7,742 bases of DNA from an uncultured Amylibacter sp. GTDB taxonomy: Bacteria; Pseudomonadota; Alphaproteobacteria; Rhodobacterales; Rhodobacteraceae. The DNA lies in NCBI GenBank assembly GCA_937944065.1, contig CALDZS010000025.1:1-7742 (forward strand). Reading direction: 5' to 3'. The stretch's first letter is position 1. Each line of letters begins with the position of its first letter. The notes beneath the pieces were generated by a model. That model ran no database searches and was not told the origin of the DNA. It was given only the letters and a program-made list of their open reading frames with translations. This document shows, in pieces, positions 5,732 to 7,742 of the stretch. A program made the position numbers and the translations under genes.

Positions 5732-6645
5732 TTATCCTTTGCGTTAAAATGAAAATTGCCGCCTTTGCGCTCGACCCGGCCTAGTCCGCCATCAGGCAGG
5801 TGAAATCCCATCAACATAATATCGTCTGCGACCAATTGATCAAGCAACCGCTGGCGGGTCTTCGCACCCAACGCGCCATCTTGGTCGGCACCGCTGATCC
5901 AGTCGGGACGTTCAAATGCGACGTGATGATTTCCAATAGCATCTCCGCCGACCATGACCGCATTGGTTCCATTGCGGATTTCAAAAGACATATGGCCAGG
6001 CGTATGTCCGGGTGTGCTGTGTGCCACCACGCCTGAAATAATTTCTTGGCCGTCTTTGATGAATTTCACTTGATCTTTGACCGCGTCTAATCGCCTAGCG
6101 GCCCCAACGGCGAATGACGCACGGTTGTTGCCGATTGTGTTCACGGTGTTTGGATCGGTCCAGTAGTCCCACTCTGTCTGCCCAATCAGTAATTCAGCGT
6201 CTGTAAAAACTGGATCATCAAAGTCGTCGAGAACGCCCCATAAGTGATCAGGATGCGCATGTGTGAATACCACGTGGGTGATTTCTTCTGGTGTAACGCC
6301 TAGAGCATCGAGGCTGTTTGGAAGTATACCAGCACTTGGCATGAAGCCCGTGCCGGATCCGGCGTCAAATAAAACGGTTTTGTCAGCTTGCCGCAATAGC
6401 GTCAGATTGCATGGTGGATGTAATTGATCAGACGAAATCCCGTATTCTGACAATATCTTTTCGACGGGTTCTTTTGGCAAATCACCAAAAAACATGTCTT
6501 TGGGCAAAACAAGATGTCCGTCGCTGACGCTAAATATTTCCGCATCTCCGATTTTCAATGACGTTTTAGCAAAAGATATCGAAGGTCTGTAGCCAAGATA
6601 GAATCCGCCGATGCCTGTCAGAACTTGTCTTCTTTTCAGTTTCAT
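5728..6645 (-). CDS. Tat-exported metallo-beta-lactamase-fold hydrolase with intact zinc site, SoxG-like
   Basis: This 305-residue protein starts with a twin-arginine-like signal (KLKRRQVLTG, residues 2-11). It has a complete dinuclear zinc site: Asp94 (LFDAGSG), HAHPDH (129-134), His214 in TPGHTPGH, Asp235 in VGGDAIG, and His282 in GFHLPDGG. The layout (long N-terminal part, FHLPDGGLGRVER near the end) resembles lactonase and methyl-parathion-hydrolase-like members rather than class B lactamases. It is the first gene of a two-gene operon with the degenerate homologue. Position downstream of soxF suggests the SoxG counterpart, acting in the periplasm, perhaps on a sulfur-linked thioester or lactone, but the substrate is not known. 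The ATG at 6645 is chosen over the TTG at 6663 because the Tat motif follows it directly; GGGTG four bases upstream is a modest ribosome binding site. Confidence 0.85.
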   Translation of the reverse strand: MKLKRRQVLTGIGGFYLGYRPSISFAKTSLKIGDAEIFSVSDGHLVLPKDMFFGDLPKEPVEKILSEYGISSDQLHPPCNLTLLRQADKTVLFDAGSGTGFMPSAGILPNSLDALGVTPEEITHVVFTHAHPDHLWGVLDDFDDPVFTDAELLIGQTEWDYWTDPNTVNTIGNNRASFAVGAARRLDAVKDQVKFIKDGQEIISGVVAHSTPGHTPGHMSFEIRNGTNAVMVGGDAIGNHHVAFERPDWISGADQDGALGAKTRQRLLDQLVADDIMLMGFHLPDGGLGRVERKGGNFHFNAKDK

Positions 6646-6663
6646 ATCGCACCCATAATACAA

Positions 6664-6679
6664 ATTCTATTTACTGAAT
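6664..6679. promoter_or_regulatory. ATTC-N8-GAAT operator, SqrR/SoxR type, on the soxG/soxH-like promoter
   Basis: ATTC (6664-6667), eight bases, then GAAT (6676-6679) form a perfect inverted repeat of the type I recall for SqrR, the ArsR-family persulfide-responsive repressor of Rhodobacter; sox-cluster SoxR belongs to the same family. It overlaps the proposed -10 and start site, as expected for a repressor that leaves DNA when sulfane sulfur is present. A match to an 8-base degenerate motif can arise by chance, but the position over a promoter in a sulfur locus raises the likelihood. Confidence 0.6.
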
Positions 6680-6706
6680 ATGACATCTTTGTAATCACAT
6701 TTGCAA
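6677..6706 (-). promoter_or_regulatory. Putative promoter of the soxG/soxH-like operon
   Basis: On the minus strand TTGCAA (6706-6701) and CATATT (6682-6677), 18 bases apart, resemble -35 and -10 boxes. Transcription would begin near 6670, giving a leader of about 25 bases. Each hexamer matches the consensus at four positions, so the call is moderate. Confidence 0.45.
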
Positions 6707-6708
6707 GT

Positions 6709-6849
6709 TTAACTTCCAATTATGCGGTTGCTCCGATCCAACCGAACACTTGGTCGCCGTCTTGAAATGAAAGCAGCACTAAGAGAGGTGACTGTGCCTG
6801 ATGTACTCGAATAAGTAACAGAGCCTGACGCCGTCAAACCGTTGATCAT
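6709..6849 (-). pseudogene. Possible decayed, frameshifted coding remnant
   Basis: The space between the soxG-like gene and the small protein gene (6646-6941, 296 bases) has no intact gene. On the minus strand an ATG at 6849 opens 46 codons whose first part reads like protein (INGLTASGSVTYSSTSG) and then turns Arg-rich (SRRRPSVRLDRS). From that point another frame, ending with TAA at 6720-6722, reads plausibly (FQDGDQVFGWIGATA). The two could be halves of one older reading frame separated by an indel. There is no ribosome binding site and I do not recognise the family; it may also be plain intergenic DNA. Confidence 0.25.
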
Positions 6850-6941
6850 TAAATCGTGGTTAATTCAAAATCGGTCGGCACATATATACTCACCCTAAAA
6901 GGCGCATGCCCGAATAGAAGAAATATGAGCACGTCACAGGA

Positions 6942-7118
6942 TCATTTCTTGTCGCGTGCGGCTTTTTCTTCTCTGGTTAGTTTGTTGTTCCAAGCATTGT
7001 TGCTCAGTCTCAACTCGTTGGGCAGGGGTTTGGTTTTACCGACCGTGACTTTGCCGCCTTTGTTCAGAAACTCCTGAATAAGCGCATCGTCGGTGGTCTT
7101 TTTTGGAACATGTTTCAT
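6942..7118 (-). CDS. Small conserved-looking protein of unknown function (58 residues)
   Basis: An ATG at 7118 opens a 58-codon frame ending in TGA. The product begins MKHVPKKTTDDALIQEF, contains GGKVTVGKTKPLPNELRLS and NNAWNNKLTREEK, and ends in a Lys/Arg-rich tail. It is soluble, without signal peptide or membrane segment, basic, and has well-spread amino-acid use typical of a real small protein. I believe similar short proteins occur in Rhodobacteraceae but cannot name the family. The plus-strand frame over the same bases (6856-7077) has a poor start and a low-quality product, so the minus frame is preferred. The ribosome binding site is weak (AAGGG about 12 bases upstream), so translation may be low or from a near-leaderless message. 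It is divergent from the ArsC-like gene, separated by 177 bases that contain hairpin-forming repeats. Confidence 0.68.
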   Translation of the reverse strand: MKHVPKKTTDDALIQEFLNKGGKVTVGKTKPLPNELRLSNNAWNNKLTREEKAARDKK

Positions 7119-7121
7119 ACT

Positions 7122-7140
7122 GTTAATCTTAACCCTTAAC
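7122..7140. repeat. Clustered TTAAC half-sites next to the start of the small protein gene
   Basis: GTTAA-TC-TTAAC is a perfect 12-base palindrome (7122-7133), followed seven bases on by another TTAAC (7136-7140). The cluster lies immediately upstream of the ATG at 7118, overlapping where its promoter or leader must be, so it could be an operator. No regulator can be named. Confidence 0.3.
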
Positions 7141-7157
7141 TGTCCGTCTTGTCACGC

Positions 7158-7174
7158 ACCAACTGGGTGTTGGT
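7158..7174. repeat. Short inverted repeat ACCAAC-N5-GTTGGT
   Basis: A 6+6 perfect inverted repeat with a 5-base centre in the divergent region between the small protein gene and the ArsC-like gene. It could be an operator or a small hairpin; size is near the chance level. Confidence 0.25.
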
Positions 7175-7210
7175 TGTACGCACAATACGGCAATGGAAAA
7201 TACTGAAACC

Positions 7211-7241
7211 GCTGTGGCAACAACTATGCATTGCCCACAGC
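7211..7241. repeat. Ten-pair hairpin in the leader region of the ArsC-like gene
   Basis: GCTGTGGCAA (7211-7220) pairs with TTGCCCACAGC (7231-7241) with a single bulged C, leaving a 10-base loop. On the plus strand it is followed by TTGTGTTTG, not a clean T-run, so it is only a possible terminator or attenuator. It ends 40 bases before the ribosome binding site of the ArsC-like gene and could sit in its leader RNA. Confidence 0.5.
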
Positions 7242-7281
7242 TTGTGTTTGCCGGCAGGATGCAAGATGTTCATGCAGTACC

Positions 7282-7287
7282 AAAGGA
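7282..7287 (+). promoter_or_regulatory. Ribosome binding site that fixes the ArsC-like start
   Basis: AAAGGA ends eight bases before the ATG at 7296. It selects this start within a frame that stays open to 7149. An out-of-frame ATG at 7291 lies between them. Confidence 0.7.
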
Positions 7288-7295
7288 CAAATGAC

Positions 7296-7628
7296 ATGAT
7301 TATTTATGGATTGAACACATGCGCCGTTTGCCAAAAGGCGGTTAAAGCACTGGAGGCTGAGGGTAGGGATATCAGTTTTCGGGATGTTCGCGCGGATCCG
7401 TTGAGCGAAGCTGAGCTTGCTGACTTACTCGCAGAATTCGGAGATCGCTTGGTGGACCGTACATCAAACGATTATCGCGGGCTGAGTGATTGGTTGAAAA
7501 ATTCCGAGGCGGATGCACAGATCGCAGCGCGCCCCAAAGTTATGACCCGCCCAGTGATCCGCGATGGCAAGATGCTTTACTTGGGTTGGGATGAAACAGT
7601 GCAGAAGACTTTACTGCCGGGTAGATAG
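7296..7628 (+). CDS. ArsC/Spx-family thioredoxin-fold protein (arsenate reductase-like)
   Basis: This 110-residue cytoplasmic protein has the ArsC-family layout: an N-terminal strand and active site IYGLNTCAVCQKA (Cys9, Cys12), a helix with ALEAEGRDISFRDVR, the central LVDRTSNDYRGLSDWL (Arg55, Arg61), and the cis-proline region MTRPVIRDG (Arg85-Pro86). Length is close to the usual 110-120 residues. Classical ArsC enzymes use one N-terminal cysteine and glutathione; the CxxC pair here is more like Spx or YffB-type relatives, so it may be a thiol-disulfide reductase and not a true arsenate reductase. No arsenic genes (arsB, arsH, Acr3) are visible nearby. The gene stands alone on the plus strand with its own ribosome binding site; a hairpin follows its stop. 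Family assignment is strong, substrate is open. Confidence 0.85.
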   Translation: MIIYGLNTCAVCQKAVKALEAEGRDISFRDVRADPLSEAELADLLAEFGDRLVDRTSNDYRGLSDWLKNSEADAQIAARPKVMTRPVIRDGKMLYLGWDETVQKTLLPGR

Positions 7629-7668
7629 CTTTGACCAGATTAGAGCCGTTACAAATTACTCTCTGGAA

Positions 7669-7692
7669 GAGCTGAGTATTGCTACTCAGTTC
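7669..7692 (+). terminator. Hairpin after the ArsC-like gene
   Basis: GAGCTGAGTA (7669-7678) and TACTCAGTTC (7683-7692) form a ten-pair stem with one G-U pair around a TTGC tetraloop, 40 bases after the stop codon. It is compact and stable, but the following GCCTTCATTC is not a true T-run, so it may act as an mRNA 3'-end stabiliser or a weak terminator. Confidence 0.5.
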
Positions 7693-7718
7693 GCCTTCAT
7701 TCAACAAGAGTTTGCTTG

Positions 7719-7740
7719 GATAATATCCGTTAGCGCTAAC
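7719..7740 (+). promoter_or_regulatory. LacI-family-type operator GTTAGCGCTAAC with an adjacent -10-like box
   Basis: The 12-base perfect palindrome at 7729-7740 has the central CG and the overall symmetry typical of LacI/GalR-family operators. It is directly preceded by GATAAT (7719-7724), a good -10 candidate, so the operator would cover the transcription start of a plus-strand gene beyond the window. The neighbouring GGATA-A-TATCC (7718-7728) is also palindromic. No strong -35 box is seen, and the regulated gene is outside the window. Confidence 0.6.
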
Positions 7741-7742
7741 AT

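Noticed and set aside
6901..6911. Terminator of the small protein gene (GGGCATGCGCC then TTTT on the minus strand)
   Set aside because: Only a three- or four-pair stem can form before the short T-run, too weak to call.
6856..7077. Plus-strand frame of 73 codons starting at GTG
   Set aside because: It has no ribosome binding site and a low-complexity Leu/Ser product, while the minus-strand 58-codon gene over the same bases looks like a real protein.
7123..7140. CtrA binding site (TTAA-N7-TTAA)
   Set aside because: TTAA elements are present, but their spacings (2, 3 and 9 bases) do not fit the required seven.

Overview
The window looks like part of a chromosome from a Roseobacter-group alphaproteobacterium (Rhodobacteraceae). 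It carries the downstream end of a lithotrophic sulfur-oxidation (sox) cluster in the familiar soxD-soxE-soxF order, followed by genes often linked to sulfur oxidation. Base composition looks close to 50% GC by eye, which would suit one of the lower-GC marine roseobacters; genus is not determinable from what is visible.

Region 1 (1-2919, + strand) holds the 3' part of soxD (the gene begins left of the window), soxE overlapping it by one base, and soxF with its own ribosome binding site. SoxD is the dihaem cytochrome subunit of the SoxCD sulfur dehydrogenase. SoxE (dihaem cytochrome c) and SoxF (Tat-exported FAD protein) form a flavocytochrome c sulfide dehydrogenase-like pair. An 11-bp-stem hairpin at 2924-2955 separates soxF from the convergent yeeE gene.

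Region 2 (2960-4765) is a divergent pair: a YeeE/YedE (TsuA/SoxT-like) sulfur-compound transporter on the minus strand and a secreted DUF302-type protein on the plus strand. The 321-bp gene-free stretch between them (4007-4327) is dense in regulatory symmetry: a palindrome over the putative yeeE -10, two further palindromes in the middle, and a perfect FNR-type box (TTGAT-N4-ATCAA) before the DUF302 gene.

Region 3 (4790-6645, minus strand) is a translationally coupled two-gene operon of exported metallo-beta-lactamase-fold proteins, reminiscent of soxG-soxH of Paracoccus. The first has an intact HxHxDH zinc site; the second has lost it (NxNxQG) although its downstream motifs are kept. A perfect ATTC-N8-GAAT motif, the type recognised by SqrR/SoxR-like ArsR-family sulfur-responsive repressors, overlaps the putative promoter of this operon.

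Region 4 (6646-7742) leaves the sulfur theme. It contains a possible decayed coding remnant (about 6709-6849), an unnamed 58-residue Lys-rich small protein gene (6942-7118, minus), a hairpin-bearing intergenic region, an ArsC/Spx-family thiol protein (7296-7628, plus), and a right-edge promoter region ending in a perfect LacI-family-type operator (GTTAGCGCTAAC), which suggests a repressed, possibly carbohydrate-related, operon just beyond the window.

Overall the picture is a periplasmic sulfide/thiosulfate oxidation system with accessory transport and hydrolase genes whose separate promoters carry different operator types (sulfur-responsive, oxygen/redox-responsive and one unassigned). No tRNA, rRNA, insertion sequence or CRISPR array was seen.
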